Source: CAUZIZ01 sp965222655 (lineage in GTDB: Bacteria > Acidobacteriota > UBA6911 > RPQK01 > JAJDTT01). Taken from it: a stretch of DNA of 64,000 nt. The translations under genes and the position numbers were made by a program. Positions within the stretch are counted from its first letter, which is position 1; the number at the start of each line of letters is the position of its first letter. Under the pieces are notes generated by a model that was given only the letters and a program-made list of their open reading frames with translations, made no database searches and had not been told where the DNA came from. Below are positions 23,759-32,432 of the stretch, piece by piece. The stretch covers positions 186,001 through 250,000 of the forward strand of contig CBDCUP010000021.1 in the NCBI GenBank assembly GCA_965222655.1. Reading direction: 5' to 3'.

Positions 23759-24271
23759 CTACTGTGAGTGGGTTGACCAGGATTGCGCAATCCATAGCAG
23801 GATCACGATCACAGCCGTACCTGCGTATATGAGTACAGCGGGAAGGACAATGTCGCGAAGCGGGATTCTTATCTTGGAATCTTCACCGGATATGTGCAGG
23901 AACTGTCGCACACCGGCTATAGAAATCTCTTTGCCCGTCGTCTTATCGATGACAATATCGGCGAGTTGATCGTACGCCCTGACGACGCGCAATTGATTTC
24001 TGCGAAACGCGAAATCGACAAGGAGGGCTATCAGGCTAAACCAACAGACCACCGTGACGGTGTATCCAGACAGTTCGAAGGGCTTCTCTCTGCCGACCAG
24101 GAGACCGAGTGTGGCGAAAAGGACCACCATGTAGCCTGAGCGAATCTGCCAGAGGATTCCGTCGTATCGTCCCATGGCAGCCTTTTTGCCCAGCAATTCG
24201 ATCCGAATGAGCTCATCGAGCGAGAGACTTTTTGGGTCCCCACTTCCTGCCACAGTATTTTTCTCAGTCAT
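23759..24271 (-). CDS. Small membrane protein of unknown function
   Basis: 170 aa with a plausible ribosome site (GTGGAGCG). Predicted membrane segments by inspection are near 46-62 (GYMVVLFATLGLLVG), 69-88 (YTVTVVCWFSLIALLVDFAF) and 142-162 (IVLPAVLIYAGTAVIVILLW). The middle loop is soluble and charged. I recognise no family. It is oriented like its neighbours, but gaps of about 220 and 60 bp argue against tight coupling. The regular hydrophobic pattern and good start make a real gene likely. Confidence 0.55.
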   Translation of the reverse strand: MTEKNTVAGSGDPKSLSLDELIRIELLGKKAAMGRYDGILWQIRSGYMVVLFATLGLLVGREKPFELSGYTVTVVCWFSLIALLVDFAFRRNQLRVVRAYDQLADIVIDKTTGKEISIAGVRQFLHISGEDSKIRIPLRDIVLPAVLIYAGTAVIVILLWIAQSWSTHSQ

Positions 24272-24331
24272 CGCTCCACTCTCTGCGCTGTCGCCCCGAG
24301 CCTACCGATCTGCAGTGCAAAAGGAATGATG

Positions 24332-25657
24332 TTATTCCTTTTGGGCGATCGAGTCTGCGAGGGCCTCATCCAGAATCGTCAGGGCCAGGTCGATCTCCTC
24401 GCTGCTGACCGTTAGAGGAGGCGCTATCCGCAGAACACCGAACATACCTGGCAGCCGGACAATATTGACGTTGAGTCCAAGTTCCAGACAGCGCCTTGAG
24501 ACTCGGGCGCCAAGCTCCTCAGCCGGTTCTCGGCGTTCCCGGTCCGACACCAGCTCCAGACCGAGTAGGAGGCCTTGACCCCTTATATCCCCAATACACT
24601 CATGTGACCTTTTCAGGGACTCGAGGCTGGCTTGGAGGTACGCACCCAGCTCTGCTGCTTTGCCAGCAAGCGCTTCCCGCTGGACCACCTCCAGAACAGC
24701 GAGCCCCACGTAAGCGGGCAAGGGATCGGAGACGTGAGAGGTGTAGAAAAGGAATCCCTTTTCGTGGCAATCCTGCTCGATCTCAGTGCTGGTTATAGTT
24801 GCTGCCAGGGGCAGGCCAGCTCCCAGAGTCTTCGAGAGCGTCAGGATATCTGGCGTCACATTGTGATGCTCGAAAGCAAAATCAGCTCCCGTGCGCCCCA
24901 GGGCAGTCTGAGCCTCATCGACAATCAGCAGCATCTGTCTCTCTACCGCCTTTGTGCGGAGACGTTCCAGGTATCCCGGCGGAAGTTCGACGATGCCGCC
25001 TGAGCTGATGATGGGTTCCACCAGGATCGCTGCATAGGCGCCTACGGACTGTCGGTCGAGAAGATCGAATCCAGCCTCGAGGCAGGTGAGGTCACATTTG
25101 TCACGGCAGTGCTGAATTGGACAGCGATAGGAATTGGGTGTTGGGAGGGCCATTGACCCGGGCATTGCTGGGCCGTAGCCCTTGTGGCCGGCGCAGTAGG
25201 TGCTGGACGCCGAGCCTGCGGTCATTCCGTGCCACGATGTTGTGAAGGCTACAACTTCGAAGCCGCCCGTGTGCAATTTCGCCATTCGCAAGGCCGCTTC
25301 ATTCGATTCACTGCCCGTTGTCAGCAGCAGTGTCTTGTCGAGCGTAAGCGGCAACATCTGGCCGAGTTCCGCACATAGCCTGACCACTGGAGGCGAAAGC
25401 ATGGCACTGAAAAGGTGCAGGATCTTCTCCATGGATTCTCGCATTGCCGCCAGGATTGCTGGATGGTTGTGTCCGAGAATGGAACACATCTGGCCGGATG
25501 TGAAATCGAGGATGGGCCGTCCTGCTTGGTCATAGACATAAGACCCCTTACCCCGACTGACGAAGAACGGGCAGAACTCAGCTCCGTATCGGATCATGTA
25601 GCGGTCGACCAGCTCCGACAGATCGCTAGATACTTCTGGACTTGTTTCTTCCGCCAT
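24332..25657 (-). CDS. Class III PLP-dependent aminotransferase, 2,2-dialkylglycine decarboxylase-like
   Basis: 441 aa from the Met of MAEETSPEV (25657); an ATG ten codons upstream is possible. The core motifs are those of class III fold-type I enzymes: TGSESNEAALRMAK, the cofactor-binding LIVDEAQTALGRTG with Asp, and LSKTLGAGLPLAA with the Schiff-base Lys. The 'TPDILTLSKTLGAGLPLAA' block is especially close to dialkylglycine decarboxylase, which decarboxylates and transaminates alpha,alpha-dialkyl amino acids in the cytoplasm. A four-cysteine/histidine insert (CPIQHCRDKCDLTC) is unusual and could bind a metal. Other omega-transaminase roles cannot be excluded. It faces away from glutamate dehydrogenase across IS debris. 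Confidence 0.75.
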   Translation of the reverse strand: MAEETSPEVSSDLSELVDRYMIRYGAEFCPFFVSRGKGSYVYDQAGRPILDFTSGQMCSILGHNHPAILAAMRESMEKILHLFSAMLSPPVVRLCAELGQMLPLTLDKTLLLTTGSESNEAALRMAKLHTGGFEVVAFTTSWHGMTAGSASSTYCAGHKGYGPAMPGSMALPTPNSYRCPIQHCRDKCDLTCLEAGFDLLDRQSVGAYAAILVEPIISSGGIVELPPGYLERLRTKAVERQMLLIVDEAQTALGRTGADFAFEHHNVTPDILTLSKTLGAGLPLAATITSTEIEQDCHEKGFLFYTSHVSDPLPAYVGLAVLEVVQREALAGKAAELGAYLQASLESLKRSHECIGDIRGQGLLLGLELVSDRERREPAEELGARVSRRCLELGLNVNIVRLPGMFGVLRIAPPLTVSSEEIDLALTILDEALADSIAQKE

Positions 25658-26097
25658 CTCTTGTGAACCCAGTTTCGGTCTGTGCATTTTCTGGTGAGTG
25701 CGGTTTCAAAGGAATCCCTTCGCACAAAAGAGACGCAACGGAGTTACGTTTTAGATCCCCGGGCACGCAGATTGGGGCATGAAAGAGGATAGGGTATACG
25801 CTGGATTGGACGTTCACAAGGAGACGAACCAGTGTACTTGGGTCGGAATAGGACAAAGTCACTTCGAACCAAGCTCTCCGCCGAGTACGGCCAGCCCAGG
25901 CCAGGGCAGTTGACACGGTGCAAATCTAAAGTAGAGTACGGGGATCACCGATAGAAGTGGCAGAAGACAGGGTGTTTAGAGTAGGCACTACGTGCCGACG
26001 GCCCCTGGCCGTAAAAGGTAGTTTTGGGACGTGGCAGCCGAGGACGGAAAGGGAGGCTACTTGACACGCTTGCTGGTGGAGAGGAGCATCGCTGCCC
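25658..26097. other. IS debris between the aminotransferase and the IS91 transposase
   Basis: Contains the IS110 stub (25779-25913) and a single diverged copy (25981-26045) of the hairpin repeat that is tandemly duplicated after the IS91 transposase. No other gene is supported. Confidence 0.5.
25779..25913 (+). pseudogene. IS110-family transposase N-terminal stub
   Basis: ATG at 25779 begins MKEDRVYAGLDVHKETNQCTWV, the canonical start of IS110/IS1111 DEDD transposases, with the first catalytic Asp in G-L-D-V-H-K. Homology ends after about 22-25 residues and the frame stops at 25911-25913. The remaining 300-plus residues are absent, so this is a broken fragment. Confidence 0.65.
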
Positions 26098-27411
26098 ATG
26101 AGCCGGTGGGGCGGTCCGATCGCCATCGCGGAGATCCTCTTGACGAGCAACAACTTCCAGCGCTACATCGCCTGGAAAGGGGGACAGGTGCGGCGGGCAG
26201 TCCACCACCATGTCTCCCGGATGCTGTCGTGCCGGACCGCGAAACTGGGGCTGCATTTGTTTGGGTGCTCCAACTGTCCTACCGTCAAGGTCGTACCCCA
26301 CAGCTGCAAATCGGTCTTCTGTTCCAGCTGCGGGAAGGTCCGCACCGACCAGTGGTGCGACGAGCTCCTCTCGGATCTCCTGGAGGTGCCCTATCGGCAC
26401 TTGGTCTTCACCCTGCCGTGGGAGCTGCGGCTGGTGATCCAGGACAACCGTCGGGTCCTGCTCAACGTGTTGTTTCGAGCCGCCGCGGATGCTGTCTTGA
26501 GTCTCAGCGGGCAGGGACCCACCCCACGAGGGCGCAAGAGCCAGCCCTGGCTGGCGGCCAGACGTCCAAGCCGGCGCTACTTGCCAGGCCTGATCATCGT
26601 CTTGCACACCTTCGGGTCCGACCTCAAATGGAACCCCCATCTCCATATGATCGTCACCGCCGGAGGGCTCAACGGCGCCGGCGATCGCTGGCAGGCCGCC
26701 CCCCAACGCTATCTCGTCCCGGCCCCCCTGCTGGCTACGGAGTGGAAGTTGAACGTCCTCCACGGAGTGCGCCGCGCTCACCAGTCCCAGCCCCTGGTGC
26801 GTCGCCGGCTTCGAAGCGACCCCCGACGCCGGATCGAGGTGGACAAGCTCTTGGGGCACATTCGCAAGAAGCGCTGGCATATCCTCATCGGTCCGTCGTT
26901 GAAAAGTGCCGACCAAGCCGTCCGTTACGCCTGCCGTTATACCAAGCGGCCCGTGATTGCCGAAGGGCGCATTATCAAGTTCGCTCAGGGCCACGTGACC
27001 TTTCGTTTCAAGGACTATCATCAGGACCGGAAGATCCGAGTCCGAAAACTCCCCGTGTTGACCTTCATTGACCGTTTGGTTCAACACCTGCCGGAGGTCG
27101 GGTTTCGACAAGTCCGTCACTATGGGTTATTCTCGAACATCAAACGCACCAAGCTCCTGAAGAGGGCTCGTCAACTTTTAGCCCAGAGGAAAAAACGCCG
27201 TTCCAAGCCCCAGACGTGGGAGCAGAGGCGCCAGGCAGCGGGGGACAGGAAGCCTCTTTCTTGCCCGCGATGTGGCCATCCGATGGAGCTTTGGTGCCTT
27301 TTATTCGGACCACCCCGTATGATCGCGCAACTGCTTGGGATCGAACCACAGACAAAGGTCCCTCCCAATCTCTTGCTGACTCGATCACAGGTCTTAGCTG
27401 TCATGATTTGA
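26098..27411 (+). CDS. IS91-family (HUH, rolling-circle) transposase
   Basis: 437 aa. The N-terminal half carries the zinc-binding Cys/His cluster (LFGCSNCPTVKVVPHSCKSV, CSSCGKVRTDQW). The HUH motif is HLHMIVTAGG near 181-190, and the tyrosine motif YACRYTKRP follows near 280. A second CPRCG zinc knuckle lies near the C-terminus. This is the complete IS91/IS801-like architecture, which nicks one strand and transposes by a rolling-circle mechanism without making target duplications. The frame is intact, so it may be active. Both sides carry related hairpin repeats (25981-26045; 27441-27697), possibly the element ends or the repeat it inserted into. Confidence 0.85.
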   Translation: MSRWGGPIAIAEILLTSNNFQRYIAWKGGQVRRAVHHHVSRMLSCRTAKLGLHLFGCSNCPTVKVVPHSCKSVFCSSCGKVRTDQWCDELLSDLLEVPYRHLVFTLPWELRLVIQDNRRVLLNVLFRAAADAVLSLSGQGPTPRGRKSQPWLAARRPSRRYLPGLIIVLHTFGSDLKWNPHLHMIVTAGGLNGAGDRWQAAPQRYLVPAPLLATEWKLNVLHGVRRAHQSQPLVRRRLRSDPRRRIEVDKLLGHIRKKRWHILIGPSLKSADQAVRYACRYTKRPVIAEGRIIKFAQGHVTFRFKDYHQDRKIRVRKLPVLTFIDRLVQHLPEVGFRQVRHYGLFSNIKRTKLLKRARQLLAQRKKRRSKPQTWEQRRQAAGDRKPLSCPRCGHPMELWCLLFGPPRMIAQLLGIEPQTKVPPNLLLTRSQVLAVMI

Positions 27412-27440
27412 CTATTACAGCTCGCTTCGCTTCGCTATCG

Positions 27441-27697
27441 AAATTCCGAGACTGTTTAAGTAGGCACTTCGTGCCGACGGCCAAGGCCGTAAAAGGCTGT
27501 TTCGGGACACCCCGGCTGTGACGAAAGGGCGGTCTCAGAGAACAGCTCACTTGATTGAAATTCCGAGACTGTTAAGTAGGTAGGCACTTCGTGCCGACGG
27601 CCAAGGCCGTAAAAGGCTGTTTCGGGACACCCCGGCTGTGACGAAAGGGCGGTCTCAGAGAACAGCTCACTTGATTGAAATTCCGAGACTGTTAAGG
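27441..27697 (+). repeat. Two tandem copies of a 117/120-bp hairpin repeat
   Basis: Units at 27441-27557 and 27558-27677 are nearly identical, and a third partial start runs to 27697. Each contains the palindromes GGCACTTCGTGCC and ACGGCCAAGGCCGT and ends GAACAGCTCACTTGATTG. The units differ mainly by a TAGG insertion. The last partial unit stops immediately before the ribosome site of glutamate dehydrogenase, so the array forms its leader. A related single unit lies upstream of the IS91 transposase at 25981-26045. Confidence 0.85.
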
Positions 27698-27708
27698 GAG
27701 GACCGAAT

Positions 27709-29124
27709 ATGGTTTCTCAGAACAGCTTTCTTGATCAGGTCAATCTTGCCTTCGATCATGCTGCCAGCTTGACGGATCACGATCGCCCACTCCTGTCGCA
27801 GATCCGGGCCTGCAACAGCGTTTACCACTTCACCTTCCCCCTGAAAAGGGACGACGGTAGTCTGGAAACCATTGAGGCCTGGCGTGCCGAACATAGCCAC
27901 CACAAACTCCCGGTTAAGGGCGGTATACGATACAGCAGCCTGGTAAATGAGCAGCAGATGGTGGCCCTCGCGGCCTTGATGACCTGTAAGTGTGCCATCG
28001 TGGATGTCCCCTTCGGTGGCGCCAAGGGCGGGGTCAAAATCTCTACTCCGGACTACTCACCTACTGAGCTGGAGCGGGTAACACGCCGCTACACCTTCGA
28101 GCTCTGGAAGAAGGGCTTTATAGGGCCTGGCGTGGATGTCCCTGCGCCCGACTACGGCACGGGAGCCCGCGAGATGGCTTGGATCGTGGACACCTATAAC
28201 TCCCTGTCGGGCGGGGAGCTCAACTCACTGGCCTGCGTCACTGGAAAGCCGGTGTCCCAGGGGGGGATCCGAGGCCGAACGGAAGCAACCGGCCGTGGTG
28301 TCTTCTTCGGCATACGGGAGGCCTGCTCCAACTCCGAGGACATGAGCCGTCTCGGTCTCTCGACCGGTCTCGAGAACAAGCGTTTCGTGGTGCAGGGTCT
28401 GGGCAAAGTAGGATACTACACGGCTCGCTTTCTGGAAGATGCGGGTGCGGTCATGGTCGGTGCGGCAGAGCGTGAGGGCGCGATCCAGGATCCCAAGGGG
28501 CTCGATCTGGAGCGTGTGATGATCCATCGTCTGGAGACCGGATCCATCCTGAACTACCCGGGGGCCCAGGATCTTTCCAGCTCTCGTCAAGCTCTGGAAG
28601 TGGATTGCGATTTCCTGATACCTGCGGCACTGGAAGGCCAGATAACCGAGGCTAATGCCGGTCGTATCCAGGCCAAGCTGGTAGCCGAGGGGGCCAATGG
28701 GCCCACCAGCTTTGCAGCCAATGAGATCCTGCGGGAACGCAACGTGTTTGTCATTCCGGACACTTACCTGAATGCGGGTGGTGTGACAGTGTCCTATTTC
28801 GAGTGGGTCAAGAACCTTTCGCATCTTCGCTTCGGGCGCATGCAGAAGCGCTTCGACGAGGCAGCCCATGGCCACCTGCTGGAGGCGGTGTCTACCCTTA
28901 CGGGAAAGGGCTTTTCAGAGTCTGCCATGTCCAAGTTTGCCCGGGGTGCCGAGGAGGAGGATCTGGTCGATTCGGGTCTGGAAGAGACGATGGTTTCTGC
29001 CTACCGGCAGATCCGCCAGATCCGCGAGCGCCACGACGATAAGATAGACCTGCGAACGGCAGCTCTGATCTGCGCCATCGACAAGATTGCCATCTGTTAC
29101 CAAGACCTGGGAATCTTCCCGTAG
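27709..29124 (+). CDS. gdhA: Glu/Leu/Phe/Val dehydrogenase, probably glutamate dehydrogenase
   Basis: 471 aa behind a strong GGGAGG site. KLPVKGGIRYSS carries the glutamate-binding Lys/Gly segment, MTCKCAIVDVPFGGAKGG the catalytic Lys and the family signature, and VQGLGKVGYYTARFLEDAGA the NAD-binding GxGxxG loop. It interconverts glutamate and 2-oxoglutarate plus ammonia in the cytoplasm. Length and motif spacing fit NAD-type bacterial glutamate dehydrogenase, although branched-chain amino acid dehydrogenases share the fold. Its leader is the tandem repeat array, an odd setting for a housekeeping gene and likely to affect expression. Confidence 0.88.
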   Translation: MVSQNSFLDQVNLAFDHAASLTDHDRPLLSQIRACNSVYHFTFPLKRDDGSLETIEAWRAEHSHHKLPVKGGIRYSSLVNEQQMVALAALMTCKCAIVDVPFGGAKGGVKISTPDYSPTELERVTRRYTFELWKKGFIGPGVDVPAPDYGTGAREMAWIVDTYNSLSGGELNSLACVTGKPVSQGGIRGRTEATGRGVFFGIREACSNSEDMSRLGLSTGLENKRFVVQGLGKVGYYTARFLEDAGAVMVGAAEREGAIQDPKGLDLERVMIHRLETGSILNYPGAQDLSSSRQALEVDCDFLIPAALEGQITEANAGRIQAKLVAEGANGPTSFAANEILRERNVFVIPDTYLNAGGVTVSYFEWVKNLSHLRFGRMQKRFDEAAHGHLLEAVSTLTGKGFSESAMSKFARGAEEEDLVDSGLEETMVSAYRQIRQIRERHDDKIDLRTAALICAIDKIAICYQDLGIFP

Positions 29125-29167
29125 TCGGTCGAGATGTGCGGCCGGCGGGAGGCTGTCAAGTTTCCTG

Positions 29168-29518
29168 CTACTCCAGAATAGCAGCGGTGGCCATGGTGTG
29201 AATCTGGCGCCGCAGCATCAAGTGAATGTAGGGCCGGATCTGCGTCATGAGGATGCCGATCAGTTCTTCCTTCGGGTCGATCCAGAAATAGGTGTCCTCC
29301 ATGCCCAGGGGCTCGAAGATCTGCTGGCGCAGATAGAGGTCCAGTGGCATCCCCGAGAGGATATCCACCAGATAGCCCACAACGTCAGTGGCTGGGCCAT
29401 ACTCCCAGGCACTGCCGGGCTGGAAGTGAAGGGGTAGGCTGGCGAGTTTCTTCATGGTTGGGCCTAGCGCGCCGCCCAGGAGAACTGCGGGCAGATGGTG
29501 TATTTTCTGGAAGACTAG
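29168..29518 (-). pseudogene. Beta-lactamase-family serine hydrolase, N-terminus lost and middle deleted
   Basis: Minus-strand remains of a class C beta-lactamase/esterase-like protein. LPLHFQPGSAWEYGPATDVVGYLVDILSG and IFEPLGMEDT are the normal middle of the family. Directly after DT the sequence jumps to YFWIDPKEELIGILMTQ, which normally lies some 100-150 residues later and itself follows a G-T. A deletion between two short D/G-T-aromatic coding words explains this. The catalytic SxxK region upstream is missing, replaced near 29520 by an FG-GAP gene fragment on the other strand. Confidence 0.75.
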
Positions 29519-29540
29519 ATGTGCGGTTTCCGAGAATCCT

Positions 29541-30188
29541 GATGTGGATCGCGTTCCCGATGCCCGCGCCCAGACGGGACGGCTGGCAGCGAACCAGGAT
29601 CTGCCCAACAGTCCCTACCCGGCGGACGTGTCCTCGCCCTTCTTTTGGCGCACTGGAGCTGCCTTTGCGGACTGGAACGCCGACGGCCTGATGGACTTCA
29701 TCACGCACGACGAGCACCGGAAGGCTGCGCTCTTCGTTCAGTATCGGCACACCGAGGGCACGCTCGGATTGAGAAAGCAGGGCCACGTGCTGCTCAAAGA
29801 TGGACGGGAGATCGATGACTCGATCGTGGGCAGAGAAAAACATTGGACGGAGTCCTTCAGGCCCGTGGACTGGGACGACGACGGAAGGATCGACCTGCTT
29901 TACAATTGCGCCGGATCCGGAAAGATCTACCTGTTGCGGAACGTGGCGTCAAAGACTGCTCCGGTTTTCGAGCTGCCCAGGGAGTTTCGGGCCTACGGTG
30001 AGGAGATCGCGTTCACGATCCACGGTCCCAACTCCTGGCCCGGGGACCTCAACGGCGACGGTAAGCCCGACCTGCTGGGATGCGTGGAGTGGAGCGTGTA
30101 TCCATTCTATGCCTACGCCGCCCTGGAGATGGACGAGCACCCCACCTACGAGATCGGGGATATCTCAACCGGAACCTTCAGCCGCTGA
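29541..30188 (+). pseudogene. C-terminal part of an FG-GAP/VCBS-repeat secreted protein
   Basis: Three calcium-binding-like repeats are visible: AFADWNADGLMDF, RPVDWDDDGRIDLLYN and WPGDLNGDGKPDLLG, followed by CVEWSVYPFYAYAALEMDEHPTYE and a stop at 30186-30188. These beta-propeller blades are common in secreted proteins of these phyla. No signal peptide or N-terminal domain is present: the open frame upstream is antisense to a beta-lactamase fragment, so the front was lost at a rearrangement near 29520-29540. Its end overlaps the end of the sialidase gene by 11 bp on the opposite strand. Confidence 0.65.
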
Positions 30189-31368
30189 GCCACTCGAGAT
30201 TGAACCGGGCAAAGCTGATCCGCTCGTAAGGAGTGTCGTCGCCATTCTCGTAGAGCAGACCAATGCTTCCGTCCTGTAACTGTGTCATGCAGGAATAGGC
30301 CGACGGTCCGGGATGGACAACTCTGGAGATGGGCCAGGTCTTTCCTGCGTCATTGCTCACGCGAACCGTCATGTTGACTCGCTTCTGCCGATGGGCCGGA
30401 TTTGAGAACAGGAGCCGATTCTCGGTGCTGCTGCCTGTCCTGGTCAGGTACCGGATGAAGCTCGCCTGACACTGGGGTTCGATCAGTCGGGTGTCGTGCC
30501 TTAGCTTGGACCAGGTTTCTCCCCCATCCCGAGAGGTGGCGACCGCGCGACACTCCTTTCCATGCAGACTGCGCATGTTGAGCATCAACTGTCCGTCTGC
30601 CAGCTCCACGACCTGGCATTCATTTGTCTTGGGTCCGGCTGCTGCTCCCAGGGTCCAGGTCTTACCCTGGTCGTCGCTGTAGGCTACCGAAGAATAGTCG
30701 ATCGTCTGGTTCGGTTGCTGAGCTCTGCGGGAATAGCAGGGGACCAGAAGACGGCCGCTTCGAGTCTGTATGCCTGTCCCAGGAGCGCCCATGACTGCGG
30801 TCCAGCCCGGCTGCGTGAGGGAACTGTAGATCTCTCTGGGTTGGGACCAGGTTTGCCCCTCATCCCGACTCACGATGGCTTGAAGCATGATGACCCGGCC
30901 CTTCCAGCCGGGGCTCAGGCCTTCTGGAAGAGTTCTGCCATCCTTTTCCAAAGCATCGAGGCTGGGCCACACGCGGCTGTAGATCACCCAGATGTTTCCC
31001 GACTGTCGGTCAACCAGCATGCACGGATCAGCGGCTGCCTGATACCCGGGAAAATCCAAAACGACCGCCATGCCTGACCAGGTTTCGCCGTTGTCCACGC
31101 TGCGCTTCAAGACCAGATCGATGTTGTTGGGCGCATCACCAGATCTCTCCACGCGGGCGTCGCAGGCCGCCAGGAGAGTCCCCCGCGTCGTCGTCACCAA
31201 GGCGGGGATTCGATACTCGTGGATCCCGTCCTGGCCGGAGATGAAAACGTCCTTTTGCCGGAAGAGTGCTTTGGTGGGCGGGCGTAGGAGCGGTTCGGAG
31301 ACAGGGATTCCTGCTCCTGCCGCCGCCAGTCTCAGAAAATCCCTCCGTTTCAGTTGGTCTGCTTTCAT
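30178..31368 (-). CDS. Exported exo-alpha-sialidase (GH33-like)
   Basis: I start at MKADQLKRRDFLRLAAAGAG (31368), which gives a twin-arginine-like signal; the ORF stays open far upstream without homology. The 396-aa product has the Y-R-I-P box (EYRIPALVTTTRGTLLA), an ACDARVE segment, and five Asp-boxes: SVDNGETW, SRDEGQTW, SDDQGKTW, SRDGGETW and SNDAGKTW. That is the six-bladed sialidase propeller. It would remove terminal sialic acids or related sugars from glycans outside the cytoplasm. Catalytic Tyr/Glu residues were not individually confirmed. It is divergent from the LRR gene at 31615. Confidence 0.85.
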   Translation of the reverse strand: MKADQLKRRDFLRLAAAGAGIPVSEPLLRPPTKALFRQKDVFISGQDGIHEYRIPALVTTTRGTLLAACDARVERSGDAPNNIDLVLKRSVDNGETWSGMAVVLDFPGYQAAADPCMLVDRQSGNIWVIYSRVWPSLDALEKDGRTLPEGLSPGWKGRVIMLQAIVSRDEGQTWSQPREIYSSLTQPGWTAVMGAPGTGIQTRSGRLLVPCYSRRAQQPNQTIDYSSVAYSDDQGKTWTLGAAAGPKTNECQVVELADGQLMLNMRSLHGKECRAVATSRDGGETWSKLRHDTRLIEPQCQASFIRYLTRTGSSTENRLLFSNPAHRQKRVNMTVRVSNDAGKTWPISRVVHPGPSAYSCMTQLQDGSIGLLYENGDDTPYERISFARFNLEWLSG

Positions 31369-31614
31369 CAGTCGATAATGCATTTTATCACGACTGGATG
31401 ACGGTCTTTGATCTACCCCTATCGAGTCGGCGCGATGCTTGCGGTAGGGTAGAATCGCAGAATGAGGATCGGAGAACTGGAAACCTGGCCTGGAAGACGA
31501 ATTCGTCGGAGCGCCACCAGCATCGGAGTAGGGGTTCATAGCAGGGAGAAGGATTTCTTGAATCTCCGGGATTGTGCGTCGGGGCTCCCTGTTCGTCCCA
31601 CCTGGCTTCTTCAC

Positions 31615-32379
31615 ATGTGCCGTTACGGACTTTGTTTTCTGTGGCTCCCAGTCCTGGCAGCGGCGAGTTCCACACCCAGAGGCTGGACCAACCGAGCCGA
31701 GGAAAGGGTTCGGCGGGCGGACTCGGTTGACAGATTGCGGAGCCTCGGAGCCACTGTCTTCCAGCGCGGAAATGTGGTCGTGGAGGTGCACGCTAATCGG
31801 ACTCAGTTGGTAAACGACGATCTTGCCCTGTTGACCGGGTTCAGCGAGCTAACCGATCTTTCCTTGGAAGAGACCTCGGTGCATGAGGCCGGGTTGGCCC
31901 ACCTGGCTCGGCTGGCGAAGCTGGAATGGCTCAACCTCTACCGCACCCCTGTAGGCGACGCCGGGTTGGCCCATTTGAAAGAGCTGAAGAATCTGCAGCA
32001 TCTACCCATTGGCAAGACTGGGGTTACCGATAAGGGGCTGGTTCATCTGCGGGACATGAGGAAGCTCGTCTACCTTGGCTTACGCGGCAACAGCGTAACG
32101 GATGCGGGTTTGGAGAATCTGCGAGGCCTTACCAACTTGACCGGGCTGCATCTGGGTGAAACCGGAATTGGCGACGCGGGAATGACCCATCTGCTCGGCC
32201 TGACCAAACTGGAGAAGCTGTGGCTGGATCATACCGCGGTGACCGACGAGATCGTTCCTCTGCTGGCGAAGCTGGAGTCCCTGAAGGAGCTTCATCTCGA
32301 GAAGACGAGCCTGACACCAGGGGGAATCAGGAAACTCGGCAAATTGCTGCCAGACTGTCGCATCATCCATGAGTGGTGA
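31615..32379 (+). CDS. Secreted leucine-rich-repeat (GALA-like) protein
   Basis: 254 aa from MCRYGLCFLWLPVLAAASS, a short signal peptide. From residue 75 on there are about seven repeats of roughly 24 residues of the type 'L.hLk.L.nL..L.l..T.VTDaGL', for example AGLAHLKELKNLQHLPIGKT and GLENLRGLTNLTGLHLGETG. This LRR class forms a solenoid for protein binding and is abundant in planctomycete-like and acidobacterial genomes. The partner is unknown. The ORF is open 51 codons upstream of the chosen start, but that part is antisense to the sialidase leader and lacks a signal. Confidence 0.8.
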   Translation: MCRYGLCFLWLPVLAAASSTPRGWTNRAEERVRRADSVDRLRSLGATVFQRGNVVVEVHANRTQLVNDDLALLTGFSELTDLSLEETSVHEAGLAHLARLAKLEWLNLYRTPVGDAGLAHLKELKNLQHLPIGKTGVTDKGLVHLRDMRKLVYLGLRGNSVTDAGLENLRGLTNLTGLHLGETGIGDAGMTHLLGLTKLEKLWLDHTAVTDEIVPLLAKLESLKELHLEKTSLTPGGIRKLGKLLPDCRIIHEW

Positions 32380-32432
32380 TGACCAGGCCCGGCAGCTGCG
32401 GCTTTCCCTTGGCTGTCGGGTAGTGAGACTGG

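Noticed and set aside
25945..27120. 391-codon minus-strand ORF across the IS91 transposase.
   Set aside because: It is the antisense shadow of the transposase, which has clear HUH and zinc motifs.
27441..27697. CRISPR-like array from tandem units.
   Set aside because: Two long units of about 120 bp with identical content and no unique spacers, next to an IS91 transposase. Not a CRISPR.
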